In this document: positions 15,777-23,785 of the stretch, in pieces
Position numbering within the stretch: the stretch's first letter is position 1
How the letters are laid out: each line of letters starts with the position of its first letter
From: a virus
IMG/VR virus record: IMGVR_UViG_3300025446_000004
Span: 25,757-89,756 of that record
Strand: one strand, 5' to 3'
Length of the DNA stretch: 64,000 nucleotides
Notes under the pieces: generated by a model
What the model saw: only the letters and a program-made list of their open reading frames with translations
Database searches by the model: none
Told to the model about the DNA's origin: nothing
Program-made: the position numbers and the translations under genes

Positions 15777-16160
15777 ATGAGTGCATATTCTGAATTCCCA
15801 ATGTCCGAGTTTAAAGACTGTAACCTCTTGATCGAGGCAATGGAAAAAATGGGATACAGTCAAATCAGCCTCGACAAAACGAACTATGAATTGAGGCCAA
15901 TGCAACCCGATTTAGTGTTTCGTAAAAATGGCGCATACGCTAGCACGTGGAACGATGTAGGCTTCAAGCGTACCCCGAACGGCACTTATAGTGCTATGTT
16001 CTCGGATTACGCAACCGGCAATACTCAAACATGGGTGCAAAAACTCAAAGGCGAGTACATCGAATGCGGTGTGATTCTCCAAGCCAAGAAAATGGGATTG
16101 CGGCCTGTGGGTCGCACTGAGAAAAATGGTAAGGTAACGCTCGTTTATCAGCGTGCATAA
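15777..16160 (+). CDS. DUF1257 (Ycf35-like) protein
   Basis: 127 residues. The pattern EAMEKMGY, DLVFRKN, NDVGFKR, NGTYSAMFSDYA and WVQKLKGEY matches the DUF1257/Ycf35 family of cyanobacteria, plastids and many bacteria, whose function is not established. Families of Ycf46-type ATPase and Ycf35 occur together in plastid and bacterial genomes, consistent with the neighbour here. GAGGAAAGG site. Confidence 0.75.
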   Translation: MSAYSEFPMSEFKDCNLLIEAMEKMGYSQISLDKTNYELRPMQPDLVFRKNGAYASTWNDVGFKRTPNGTYSAMFSDYATGNTQTWVQKLKGEYIECGVILQAKKMGLRPVGRTEKNGKVTLVYQRA

Positions 16161-16195
16161 CGCAAGCGCAACCGAAAGGAAAAGGTAAAAATATC

Positions 16196-16393
16196 ATGGC
16201 GAAAACGAAACTTGTAACCATTACGATTGACAAAGAAGCCGGCGGAGGATTCACATGCGATACAACCGGTTTCGAGGGCAAAGGGTGTGCCGATATTCAC
16301 AGGATGTTTGAGTCTATTGGCGGCCCCGGCAAAACGGATCATAAGCCAGAGTGGAACCAAATACAACGGTTGAACGTTACGGCGGGGAGGTAA
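16196..16393 (+). CDS. DUF2997-like small protein
   Basis: 65 residues. A β-strand start (KLVTITIDKEAGGGFTCDTT), then GFEGKGCADIHRMFESIGG: the layout of DUF2997, a small partner usually beside DUF1257. A TAAAAATATC motif lies 5 bp before the ATG, with AAAGGAAAAGG upstream. Confidence 0.6.
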   Translation: MAKTKLVTITIDKEAGGGFTCDTTGFEGKGCADIHRMFESIGGPGKTDHKPEWNQIQRLNVTAGR

Positions 16394-16396
16394 TCT

Positions 16397-17035
16397 ATGT
16401 TAGTTCATGCACGTATCGATAGCTCACAAGTCAATGGGCCGGGGAACCGGGCAGTGCTATGGTTTCAAGGTTGTTCCCTTAACTGCCTCGGATGTTGGAA
16501 TGAGGGCACTCACCCATTTGATTTTGCTTATCACGTAGAATGGGGAACCATTCAAACATGGTTGATGAATTTACCGGCAGATGTAACAGGGTTGACCCTA
16601 TCAGGGGGAGAGCCATTGCAGCACTCGTTTGACGTGCTAGCAATAGCCGATTTTTTGAGCCTAGTACGGCCCGGTTTTTCCATTGGCTTATTCACGGGGT
16701 ACACTCTGCCAGAGTTACGGGCCGGTCGATTCCAAACTATCGACCAAACCGGAACCCGTTTGATACTCGGGGAACCGGAATTATGGGCCGCGATTGAAAA
16801 CAGAATCGATTTTGCAGTAATGGGCCGGTTTAATCCGGGATTAGTAACCATTAAAAAACCGTTATGCGGTTCCGATAACCAAAGGGTTGTTCTATTCTCG
16901 AACCGCCATAAGCTTGCGGATTTTGACGGGCAAGCTTGCGAGATTACAATTGGGGAACATGAGGGCCAGATGTGCGCAACTATGACGGGGTTCCCCGGTT
17001 CTGAATTCATTACCAGCATCAAAACTGCCCTATAA
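16397..17035 (+). CDS. Radical SAM protein of the NrdG/PflA activase type
   Basis: 212 residues. FQGCSLNCLGCWN gives the CxxxCxxC cluster motif for a 4Fe-4S centre and S-adenosylmethionine; LSGGEPLQ is the following glycine motif. Short length and start (RIDSSQVNGPGNRAVLWFQG) fit glycyl-radical-enzyme activases. No nrdD or glycyl radical enzyme is in the window, so the target may be a neighbour in the AAA+/DUF1257 module. GGGGAGG site. Confidence 0.8.
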   Translation: MLVHARIDSSQVNGPGNRAVLWFQGCSLNCLGCWNEGTHPFDFAYHVEWGTIQTWLMNLPADVTGLTLSGGEPLQHSFDVLAIADFLSLVRPGFSIGLFTGYTLPELRAGRFQTIDQTGTRLILGEPELWAAIENRIDFAVMGRFNPGLVTIKKPLCGSDNQRVVLFSNRHKLADFDGQACEITIGEHEGQMCATMTGFPGSEFITSIKTAL

Positions 17036-17062
17036 CGGGGTAACGAAAAGGAAGGTTAGAAC

Positions 17063-17992
17063 ATGGCTGAAAGCAACATTCAGACAATAACATTCAACGA
17101 TGTAAGCGGGTTATCATCTCAAGTGATGTTTTTACAATTGCGGGCCGGTTTACTCGGGAACTCTCGAAAAATGGGAGGCGATATTTTCAACACTCCGGGA
17201 ACCGATGTTGCATGGTTATCCGCAAACAAAAAACTCCTTGAGTCACCGCAATTGGACGCGATACGCAAAGCAGACATGCGCATACGTCAGTGGTTATATA
17301 ACTCAAAGGGACCAGCGTTACCTTGCAGCTTTGATGCGTTTACAATTCCTAATGGTTCCGTTGTTTCAGTACGGAACAAGCTTGAGGAATTTAAAACGGA
17401 ACGGGCCGGGTTGGTTGATGAATTCATGGCGGTGTACGTGGAACAATCAAGGGAAGCAAGGGAAAAACTCGGCCCGCAATGGAATCCACACGAGTACTTG
17501 ACCCCCGAACGTGTTCGAGCGAAATTTTACTTTGAGTATTCCTTTTATGGTTTCGGAGTCTCCGAAACACTTAAAGAAATTTCGCAAGAACTCTACGATG
17601 AACAAAAAAACAAAATCGAATCGGATTTTCGCAATGCAGCGGACGAGATCACCGCAGTGATGCGGGAAACTGCTTTCGGGTTACTGCAAAACTTGCAAGA
17701 ACAATTGACCCCGGACGATACCACGGGCAAAGCTAAAAAACTTCATCCGGCGGCCCTTGCGAACGTTAAAAACTTTCTTGAAAGTTTCAGCATCAAGAAT
17801 GTTACAAATGACAATGAACTCTCAAACATTCTCGCGCAAGTGAAAACACTGGTGACCGGGGTCGATACAAAAACCATTAAGGCCAGCGAGTCATTTAAAA
17901 CAAACATGCGCGATAAACTCGCAGAGATTACCGGGAAACTTTCGACCATGGTCGAGGAAAAATCGGGCCGCAAGTTTCTATTCGATGAGTGA
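17063..17992 (+). CDS. DUF3150-like helical protein
   Basis: 309 residues, mostly helical. The order LQLRAGLLGNSRK, IRKADMRIRQWLY, SFDAFTIPNGSV and a long coiled segment resembles DUF3150 proteins that travel with phage and plasmid AAA ATPases; assignment by pattern only. Probably the ATPase's partner. Site GGAAGG. Confidence 0.5.
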   Translation: MAESNIQTITFNDVSGLSSQVMFLQLRAGLLGNSRKMGGDIFNTPGTDVAWLSANKKLLESPQLDAIRKADMRIRQWLYNSKGPALPCSFDAFTIPNGSVVSVRNKLEEFKTERAGLVDEFMAVYVEQSREAREKLGPQWNPHEYLTPERVRAKFYFEYSFYGFGVSETLKEISQELYDEQKNKIESDFRNAADEITAVMRETAFGLLQNLQEQLTPDDTTGKAKKLHPAALANVKNFLESFSIKNVTNDNELSNILAQVKTLVTGVDTKTIKASESFKTNMRDKLAEITGKLSTMVEEKSGRKFLFDE

Positions 17993-18058
17993 CAGAACCG
18001 GGCCGGGCAACCGGCCCACGGTTCCTTAACACGTTTTTTCAAGAAAGGAAAAAACCAA

Positions 18059-18724
18059 ATGATTGGAATTACGAAAACTGAACTACAAACCCTGTTTGAT
18101 GCGATCAAAATTCAAGACAAATTTGACCGCAAAGAGTTTGTGCATCTTCTTGTATTGTGCCGTTTGGCGATGCGAACCGGAACAGAAAAGCAATTGTTCG
18201 CAGCAGTCGAAGACGTAAACTGGGAACTCGGAATCGAGCAATCGGAACCGGCGCCCCCGGAACATGATCCACTCGAAAACATGATCGGGAATACGTTACG
18301 TGACTATCGGGCCGCCGGTTTACCTAATCCGGTTGAGCCAAGAATCCACGAGGTAACCCCGGCAGTACCGGACCCAGCTCCGGAACCTGTGCCAGCTTCG
18401 GAACCCGATCTCAATCCCGCAATCACGGAAGCTTTGAACAGTATGCGGGGAGAGTCGATCACCCTAGCAGATGGTATCGCCGTTTCGTTTCTTGGAACCG
18501 GCCCGATTCCTCTTGGGGTTGCATTGGACGTGGAACCGCGCATTGAACAATCGGCAAACTATCCTCGCATTATGCGCCGTTTACAAATCGCGCAAGAATT
18601 ACTCTCAGGTTACTGTCACCAGTACCGCGAAACCGGAACTTTTACTCCGGAATATGTCGGGCAAACGTTCCGGGAAAAATGTATTGCAATTCTGCGTTAT
18701 GTAGTCAACTTGCTAAAAAACTAG
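18059..18724 (+). CDS. Hypothetical protein with Pro/Glu-rich linker
   Basis: 221 residues: a helical N-terminal part (to about 75), a linker rich in P, E and A (about 95-120, PDPAPEPVPASEPD), and a helical C-terminal part. Not recognised. Last gene of the island operon, followed by the right repeat arm. Confidence 0.55.
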   Translation: MIGITKTELQTLFDAIKIQDKFDRKEFVHLLVLCRLAMRTGTEKQLFAAVEDVNWELGIEQSEPAPPEHDPLENMIGNTLRDYRAAGLPNPVEPRIHEVTPAVPDPAPEPVPASEPDLNPAITEALNSMRGESITLADGIAVSFLGTGPIPLGVALDVEPRIEQSANYPRIMRRLQIAQELLSGYCHQYRETGTFTPEYVGQTFREKCIAILRYVVNLLKN

Positions 18725-19003
18725 CCTCGCATTTGACCTATAACGGGCCGATGTGAATACTCCGGGCCAGTACCATGGCAGAAATGCCGGATACTGGCCC
18801 GGTTCTTTTTTGACGGCTCCGGCCCGGCCCGGCGGCCCGTTCCCATATAAAAATATATTGAACTTCGACGGCCCGGTAAACGGATCATATGGTCCGGAAC
18901 CATAGAACCGGCCCTGTAAACTACGGCCCGGCGGCCCACGGTTGACTTGTATGGCTCATATACAGTTTTCGTGACCCTATACCCTCAAAAAAATATTTAT
19001 AAG

Positions 19004-19065
19004 GTAAACCGATTTACTTTCAAGTTTGAAAAACATTTTACCACGGTCAAAGTAAATCGCTTTAC
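19004..19065. repeat. Palindromic iterons, right cluster
   Basis: GTAAACCGATTTAC (19004-19017) and GTAAATCGCTTTAC (19052-19065). The second is the exact reverse complement of the site at 12413-12426 in the left arm. Confidence 0.7.
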
Positions 19066-19267
19066 CTATAATTTTATATAAGGGTACGGTACCATCCCCC
19101 GGCGGCCCGGCGGCCCATGGGGGAACACTGGCGGCCCATGGCGGCCCGATCTCGTGAGTGACCGGCAACCCCGGCGGCCCGGTACCGGCGGCCCACGTGG
19201 CAACCGGCGGCCCGGCGGCCCGGTTCTACAGGCGGCCCCGGTACCCTGGTTCTAATATATCTATTGA

Positions 19268-19402
19268 AATAGTAACATTTTGGTTACACGTTACTAGAGT
19301 AATACACCCTACCAATTACATATTACTAAAGTAACTGTATACAATTGGCAACAGTAACGTTACCTTAGTCATCATAGTAACGTTACCAAAGTAACAACCG
19401 CT
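19268..19402. repeat. Cluster of GTAAC/GTTAC half-sites
   Basis: At least a dozen TTAC/GTAA words in 135 bp, including two AGTAACGTTACC palindromes and TTACTAGAGTAA and TTACTAAAGTAA. A dense array of this type looks like a multi-site binding region for one dimeric protein. Confidence 0.55.
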
Positions 19403-19566
19403 CCGGGCGGCCCTTTGGTGGGGTTCGATCTCTTCTAGCAGGAAAAATCCGAGCAAAATCACTTAGGTACTTGATGATTCCGGTCGTCTCTTCTAGTAAT
19501 AAAACTTTCGCGGAATTCTCTTAGGTACTTAGGTAATTTGATTTTACAAGGTGTTGCTTTTTTAGC

Positions 19567-19595
19567 TTGACGTGTTTTTAGGGGCATGATACTTT
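19567..19595 (+). promoter_or_regulatory. Sigma70-type promoter
   Basis: TTGACG, 17 bp, TACTTT with TGA just before the -10. About 48 bp before the first gene after the island. Confidence 0.55.
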
Positions 19596-19642
19596 AGGCT
19601 TGACCCGCAGAGTGGAAACATGAAACGGGATTATTAAATGGG

Positions 19643-19852
19643 ATGGTCACCATGCCAGAACCAATCAAAAATGAACTCTCGCAAGTCATGGCCGCTATGC
19701 GGGCGCGGATTGATTCAACTGACAAGATAGCGCGTGTTACCCGGCGACCAAAGCCAAGATGCAAGCATCCTCATATAAATTTAGCGCATCGTTACCGCAC
19801 AGCAGCACAACTGGCGCGTAAGGCAACGAAACCCAACGGGGCGCCAGTATGA
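19643..19852 (+). CDS. Small basic hypothetical protein
   Basis: 69 residues, Arg/Lys/His-rich C-terminal half. In-frame ATGs at 19643 and 19652; neither has a strong site. Overlaps the next gene (ATGA). Confidence 0.5.
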   Translation: MVTMPEPIKNELSQVMAAMRARIDSTDKIARVTRRPKPRCKHPHINLAHRYRTAAQLARKATKPNGAPV

Positions 19853-20067
19853 CACAAGAGGAATACGAACGTAAGCGGTACTTTGTCCGCCTTGTTTTTC
19901 CAGTATTCAAAATGGAATTCCGATTCAAAGGATGCACTCATTGGTGGACAGAGTATTTTGATTCTAGCCAATATTGCAATAAATCGGGAAGCTTCAGGGC
20001 AGCATTATCACCGTTTTGTGAAATGAGGGAGTTGCAGCCCATACTTGAGGAAGGCGGCCAGAAATGA
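19849..20067 (+). CDS. Small hypothetical protein
   Basis: 72 residues, aromatic-rich (FKGCTHWWTEYF). Coupled to both neighbours by ATGA overlaps. Confidence 0.5.
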   Translation: MTQEEYERKRYFVRLVFPVFKMEFRFKGCTHWWTEYFDSSQYCNKSGSFRAALSPFCEMRELQPILEEGGQK

Positions 20068-20150
20068 CACGCTGGAATTGTTATATATTTTTACTGAATG
20101 TGTGGTCGTTCATCATAAACTACGCGGCCTACATTCCGCTATTTTTTTAA
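20064..20150 (+). CDS. Membrane peptide (28 aa)
   Basis: MTRWNCYIFLLNVWSFIINY and on to PLFF: a single hydrophobic span. ATGA overlap with the upstream gene; ends just before the AAGGAG site of the next gene. Confidence 0.45.
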   Translation: MTRWNCYIFLLNVWSFIINYAAYIPLFF

Positions 20151-20159
20151 GGAGACAAC

Positions 20160-20618
20160 ATGGCCTACAGTCCGTGTCCGAAGTGCCAAACGAAAGAAGA
20201 GTTTGATAACTTTTTTGCCACAATGCCCGAGGCGGAAGCAATCGAGTCCGCTGGATTCGCAGTCATGGAACCGGGATTCCGGTTGAAATGCAATCGAAAT
20301 CCTGACCATCATTGGGAAACCTCAGAGGGCCTACACAGAGACCTTGCAGCAGCCGGGCATACAGGCCGCCGGGCGTTGAACGTTATGGAACTACCGGGGA
20401 CAGCACCCAAGCGTAAACCAGTGCGCTATGAGCGAGGGCCGATTGGACTCTTGTTCGATATATTGTTTCCAGAATCCGAGGGCTTTCGGTGTAAACTTTT
20501 ACCGGAAGCCAAGCACTGCCTCCATCGGGCGATGTGCCACTTGCGCGGTGATTTAAAAAATACATATCCGTCTACCAAGGATGGTGTTCCGGTACCCGGA
20601 GTCGTTTGGAACGATTAG
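20160..20618 (+). CDS. Hypothetical protein with CxxC
   Basis: 152 residues. CPKC near the N-terminus and CN/HH/H residues later may bind zinc. AAGGAG site. Not recognised. Confidence 0.55.
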   Translation: MAYSPCPKCQTKEEFDNFFATMPEAEAIESAGFAVMEPGFRLKCNRNPDHHWETSEGLHRDLAAAGHTGRRALNVMELPGTAPKRKPVRYERGPIGLLFDILFPESEGFRCKLLPEAKHCLHRAMCHLRGDLKNTYPSTKDGVPVPGVVWND

Positions 20619-20651
20619 TTACTTTGGTGACGAGACGTTTTGTTTTGGTAC

Positions 20652-20679
20652 TTGACAGGTTTAGGTGCAGTGTTACACT
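20652..20679 (+). promoter_or_regulatory. Promoter giving a leaderless start
   Basis: TTGACA (20652), 16 bp, TACACT (20674-20679) with TGT before it. Expected transcription start is about 20686, only 3 nt before the ATG at 20689. Confidence 0.6.
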
Positions 20680-20688
20680 AAGGGTGCA

Positions 20689-21144
20689 ATGAAAAATACA
20701 ACACAAACCGAGTCTTTGGCGTTTCCAAGTGAGCATTGGGCGGTGTTTAATCTCCATGTTAACAATGCCGGGAAGCGTGCGATTCGAGTGACCGAACGGG
20801 AATTTGGAGCAACGAACAAAAAATATATAAAGCTCAAGAACTTGTTTGAGTTGCACGAAATCATGGCGATCTTTGGGGAGAAGCCCAACCGAGTGACCAA
20901 GTTTTTCGCCCATATGGTATATATATTTGCCAATGGGTTTGATGTGGCTCCGCGCAACACCACCGGACCAACCGACGATGGTATCGTCTATGCGGAAGGC
21001 AAGCTCCCAGACAATCGTTTGGTAACATTTTTTTTAAACCGCGACACTGGACTTGTAACGGTGGAACTTACAACCAACAAGGGCAATGGCGTGACAACTT
21101 TATTGAAAAAGCAGGTTTACAATGGCCGCCAAAAAGCAAGTTGA
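20689..21144 (+). CDS. Hypothetical protein, paralogue of next gene in its C-terminal part
   Basis: 151 residues from ATG 20689. The end (GKLPDNRLVTFFLNRDTGLV, then KKQV) matches the end of the 21122 product (IKLPDGRNVLLFVNRENGLV, then RKKV). N-terminal half unrelated to it. Function unknown. Confidence 0.6.
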   Translation: MKNTTQTESLAFPSEHWAVFNLHVNNAGKRAIRVTEREFGATNKKYIKLKNLFELHEIMAIFGEKPNRVTKFFAHMVYIFANGFDVAPRNTTGPTDDGIVYAEGKLPDNRLVTFFLNRDTGLVTVELTTNKGNGVTTLLKKQVYNGRQKAS

Positions 21145-21412
21145 GCCGACCCATCTTGGGCCAATAGTCCAATCAGTGACCACTAAGGGCGGTTCAGTAA
21201 TGTTCAACGAGGCTCACGGCGTGTGGGCATCCTACGCAGTAGCCGGATGTGGCGATGAGGAACCCCGATTGGAACTGTTCTATGCTGGTATAAAGTTACC
21301 AGATGGGCGCAATGTTTTACTGTTTGTCAATCGGGAGAATGGTCTTGTAGTTGTCGATGTAGTAAATAAAGATCAGCACGGCGGAATCGAAATTTTCCGA
21401 AAGAAGGTGTAA
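21122..21412 (+). CDS. Hypothetical protein, paralogue of the preceding gene
   Basis: 96 residues. Shares the LPDxRxVxxFxNRxxGLVxV domain with the upstream product. Starts 22 nt inside the upstream gene. Function unknown. Confidence 0.6.
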   Translation: MAAKKQVEPTHLGPIVQSVTTKGGSVMFNEAHGVWASYAVAGCGDEEPRLELFYAGIKLPDGRNVLLFVNRENGLVVVDVVNKDQHGGIEIFRKKV

Positions 21413-21413
21413 T

Positions 21414-21542
21414 GTGAAATCAGTCACGACAGGCGGCAAGTCGCTCAAACGCAACGTGAAGAATCCAAAGGCACACGAAGTGTGGATACAGCGCAAGCGC
21501 GAACGCAACGCGCAGAAGGTGAATCCACAGAAGAAGGGGTAA
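21414..21542 (+). CDS. Very basic peptide (42 aa)
   Basis: GTG start with AAGGTG upstream; sequence VKSVTTGGKSLKRNVKNPK onward with about a third Lys/Arg. Ends directly before the AAGGGG site of the next gene. Nucleic-acid binding is possible. Confidence 0.5.
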   Translation: MKSVTTGGKSLKRNVKNPKAHEVWIQRKRERNAQKVNPQKKG

Positions 21543-21544
21543 CC

Positions 21545-21988
21545 ATGACACCGGTTAATTCAAAGCGATGTAAGATCAAGCGCATGGTTCATAATACCGT
21601 GCCTTTAATCAATCACCCGATACGTGAGGGATTTTGTGTGGTTGATGGGAAAAAAATATATCCGAACATCAAGGCCGGATGGAGCGCAATAAACTATATC
21701 AGGGCGAACGGCAATGATACGCGGCCCCGTAATGATATGCGTCCATACCTCAGTGAATCGTGCGGACATATTCACATCGGGCACTACAAGTCTCAGCAGC
21801 AAGAGGTAACACCGAGCACCGGGGTTGAGCACGGTGCTCCGAGCACGGTGCTCAGTGGACCGAACTACACCGAGCACGGGCCGAGCACCAAGGCACCGGT
21901 TAATGCGCGGGGGTTCCAGCATCGGGGGCGCACGATCCGACGCAAGACGGAACCACCCGCGCACGTGAGTCAAGAAAGGATAAACTAA
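21545..21988 (+). CDS. Hypothetical basic protein with internal GAGCACGG repeats
   Basis: 147 residues from ATG 21545 (AAGGGG site). The DNA at 21812-21890 holds five GAGCAC words, four of them as GAGCACGG or its near copies, two forming GAGCACGGTGCTC palindromes, coding for STGVEHGAPSTVL-like sequence. Not recognised. Confidence 0.5.
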   Translation: MTPVNSKRCKIKRMVHNTVPLINHPIREGFCVVDGKKIYPNIKAGWSAINYIRANGNDTRPRNDMRPYLSESCGHIHIGHYKSQQQEVTPSTGVEHGAPSTVLSGPNYTEHGPSTKAPVNARGFQHRGRTIRRKTEPPAHVSQERIN

Positions 21989-22144
21989 TATATGGCCGTT
22001 TGCACTATAAAGTTATCCGGGCGGCGATGTCCAAGACCACAGTAGGGTAACATAATAGGAGGCCATTGCTTATAAAGGGGCGTGCCGGGCCAAAACAAGT
22101 TGGTACTCTATATCTTTTTATCAAACTTGAAAGGAGAAAAGAAC
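21989..22144. other. Short gap, one 17-codon frame only
   Basis: A mini-ORF at 21992-22045 (MAVCTIKLSGRRCPRPQ) follows GAAAGG at a long spacing; not convincing. The remainder is leader for the next gene (GAAAGGAG at 22129). Confidence 0.3.
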
Positions 22145-22333
22145 GTGGGCAAAGCAAACGTGATCCTAGTGAAAGAGTTTTTGAATCTCAACACAAACTG
22201 ACCAGTACCACTCACCGAAATGAACGAGTTCTGGAAATCATGTTCCATGGAGGAACGCGAACAGTACGCGGCGGAGGTTCGCAAACTGGTTCCGGAACTT
22301 GACGGCGCAACGACTGCGGCTGTACCGGCATAA
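22145..22333 (+). pseudogene. Small phage gene interrupted by an in-frame TGA
   Basis: GTG start with GGAG site. Codons 1-18 read MGKANVILVKEFLNLNTN, then TGA (22199-22201), then PVPLTEMNEFWKSC and on to a TAA at 22331. The two halves together look like the small KxFF...EFxxxWKxLxxEEK-type proteins common in phages. TGA is an ordinary stop elsewhere here, so this is a nonsense mutation or a readthrough site (UGA followed by C). Confidence 0.5.
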
Positions 22334-22340
22334 CTCCGTT

Positions 22341-22372
22341 GTCACACTGCGCTATTAAATATGCAGTGTGAC
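22341..22372. repeat. 10-bp hairpin
   Basis: GTCACACTGC and GCAGTGTGAC enclose a 12-nt AT-rich loop. There is no T-run, so it is not a classical terminator; it may protect or separate transcripts. Confidence 0.5.
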
Positions 22373-22411
22373 TCCGGTTTGTTGTAAATTCAACACTGAA
22401 AGGAGCATGAA

Positions 22412-23152
22412 ATGTGCAATTTCGCATCATCCGTTATCACCGCTGACAGAGAATTTTTTCTGCCTACTGAGGATTCTCACAGTACTATTATTCGCCATTT
22501 CGGCCTACACGAATGGGGAACTCATGACCCAAACATCGTGAAGGTTGAAATTACTCCCAATAAAAATATGACCGTGTTCCCAAGTTTGGACACATGGACA
22601 TATCGTGTGGATCAGGATAAGTTTCCTGAATGGCATACTGCCAATCCAGCGGACACTGAGAGACGCGCAAGAGCGGCACTTAAGCTGCGTGCCAAACGTG
22701 GATTCAAGGTTGTCGAGTTGAATGGAACTGACAAACTTGTATCGCTTACTCTTCCAAAAAGAATCGCACGGTTAAACGTTAACGGGGCGCGGCTCCTCAA
22801 GAGTGTTGTAGCTCCGGGTGCCAAACAGGTGTCCCTCTACGGCGTGCCGAATCTGGAAAAACTTACCGTACCAAATGCCACAAAGTATGTGAGTATCGTA
22901 AGTTCGAAAAAGTTAACCAAACTGGCACTCCCTAAAGCCGATACTGTCGAAGCCAGAGGTAACCCTAACCTACAGTATTTGTCTGCTGCGGTTGCCAACT
23001 GTGTTGATGCCCGAAACAATAAAAATCTCGCCAAAATCTATGCGCCAAAGGCAACGCGAGTGTATGTGACTGGTTGCCTGAAGAACGTCAAGATCAAGGC
23101 GAAAAAGGGCGCGTCCATTTATCGTGGGACTGGCACCGCATATGCCAAGTAA
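22412..23152 (+). CDS. Phage N-terminal domain fused to leucine-rich-like repeats
   Basis: 246 residues. The N-terminal 75 (TEDSHSTIIRHFGL, IVKVEITP, WTYRVDQDKFPEWH) form a domain common in phage proteins (DUF7666-like). The rest is about six diverged repeats of about 20 residues with LPKA/VAPGA/NLEKLTVP periodicity, i.e. a solenoid. Paralogue of the 25185 gene, which has the same ends (KIKAKKGA, IYRG). Role unknown. GGAG site. Confidence 0.65.
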   Translation: MCNFASSVITADREFFLPTEDSHSTIIRHFGLHEWGTHDPNIVKVEITPNKNMTVFPSLDTWTYRVDQDKFPEWHTANPADTERRARAALKLRAKRGFKVVELNGTDKLVSLTLPKRIARLNVNGARLLKSVVAPGAKQVSLYGVPNLEKLTVPNATKYVSIVSSKKLTKLALPKADTVEARGNPNLQYLSAAVANCVDARNNKNLAKIYAPKATRVYVTGCLKNVKIKAKKGASIYRGTGTAYAK

Positions 23153-23159
23153 CCCCAAC

Positions 23160-23177
23160 CCGTATATTTATATACGG
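23160..23177. repeat. CCGTATAT-TT-ATATACGG palindrome
   Basis: Perfect 18-bp inverted repeat in the gap after the LRR-like gene. It also carries the recurring TATATTTATA-type motif. Confidence 0.5.
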
Positions 23178-23210
23178 AACTCCCGAGAGGGAGATTTTGG
23201 AGAAAAATAC

Positions 23211-23519
23211 ATGGAAAGCAATGACGTAAACACACTCGCAGGAGCAATAACCGGAATGGACCTAACAGGCAAGGTTGTAGTCATTAAGGCTAGCGAATTG
23301 ATATACCCATGGAACATTGGTGACCGGCGAGTTCTTATTCAAGGTGGGTTTGGTTGCAACCCACTTTTCTCGGGGTCCACAGTGTTAGGTATATTTTTTG
23401 CCGATGGTAACTCTAGTCGATTCCAGAGAGACAACATTGCGGGATTGGCCGCCAATACTGAATTGACCCCGGCAGCACAGGAAACATTGGATAAAGAAAA
23501 GGCTAAATTTGGCAAGTAA
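23211..23519 (+). CDS. Hypothetical protein
   Basis: 102 residues from ATG 23211 (GGAG site). The core DLTGKVVVIKASELIYPW...RRVLIQGGFGCNP looks like a β-barrel-type small phage protein. Function unknown. Confidence 0.55.
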   Translation: MESNDVNTLAGAITGMDLTGKVVVIKASELIYPWNIGDRRVLIQGGFGCNPLFSGSTVLGIFFADGNSSRFQRDNIAGLAANTELTPAAQETLDKEKAKFGK

Positions 23520-23530
23520 CTTTAGTAATC

Positions 23531-23559
23531 TTGACGAATTTTGAAAATCGTGATAAGGT
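23531..23559 (+). promoter_or_regulatory. Promoter giving a leaderless start
   Basis: TTGACG (23531), 17 bp, TAAGGT (23554-23559) with TG before it. Expected start near 23566, one base before the ATG. Confidence 0.5.
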
Positions 23560-23566
23560 CAACATC

Positions 23567-23785
23567 ATGGTAAAATCAAGCAAACCCGAAAAGAAACTTA
23601 GGCGTACTGGCCCAAGATTCTTTTTTGTATTTGATTTTAATTTACAATGGTTAGCCCCTAAGTTTTCATATGGACAGAAACTTGGATATATTCATATGGG
23701 GTGGTTATCGTTGATGTTTGGATTCGGCATAGCACGGGATACTTTTTTTGATACACTCGATAAAGGGCTCTGGGGCGCATTGTGA
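23567..23785 (+). CDS. Small protein with a hydrophobic segment
   Basis: 72 residues: basic N-terminus and an aromatic hydrophobic middle (MGWLSLMFGFGIARDTFF). The ATG lies 8 bp after the -10 box, so translation would be leaderless. Overlaps the next gene by 4 nt. Confidence 0.5.
   Translation: MVKSSKPEKKLRRTGPRFFFVFDFNLQWLAPKFSYGQKLGYIHMGWLSLMFGFGIARDTFFDTLDKGLWGAL

Larger units (their letters stand above)
18725..19430. repeat. GGCGGCCC short-repeat tract, right arm
   Basis: About twelve copies of GGCGGCCC, densest at 19097-19235 where they form tandem pairs, with GGCCCGG words and a TATAAAAATATATTG motif (18843). The right counterpart of the tract at 11.3-12.6 kb; together they bracket the island operon. 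No credible ORF. Confidence 0.7.

Noticed and set aside
22145-22333. Genetic code change with UGA as an amino acid
   Set aside because: Many intact genes here end with TGA, often in ATGA overlaps, so UGA is a normal stop.
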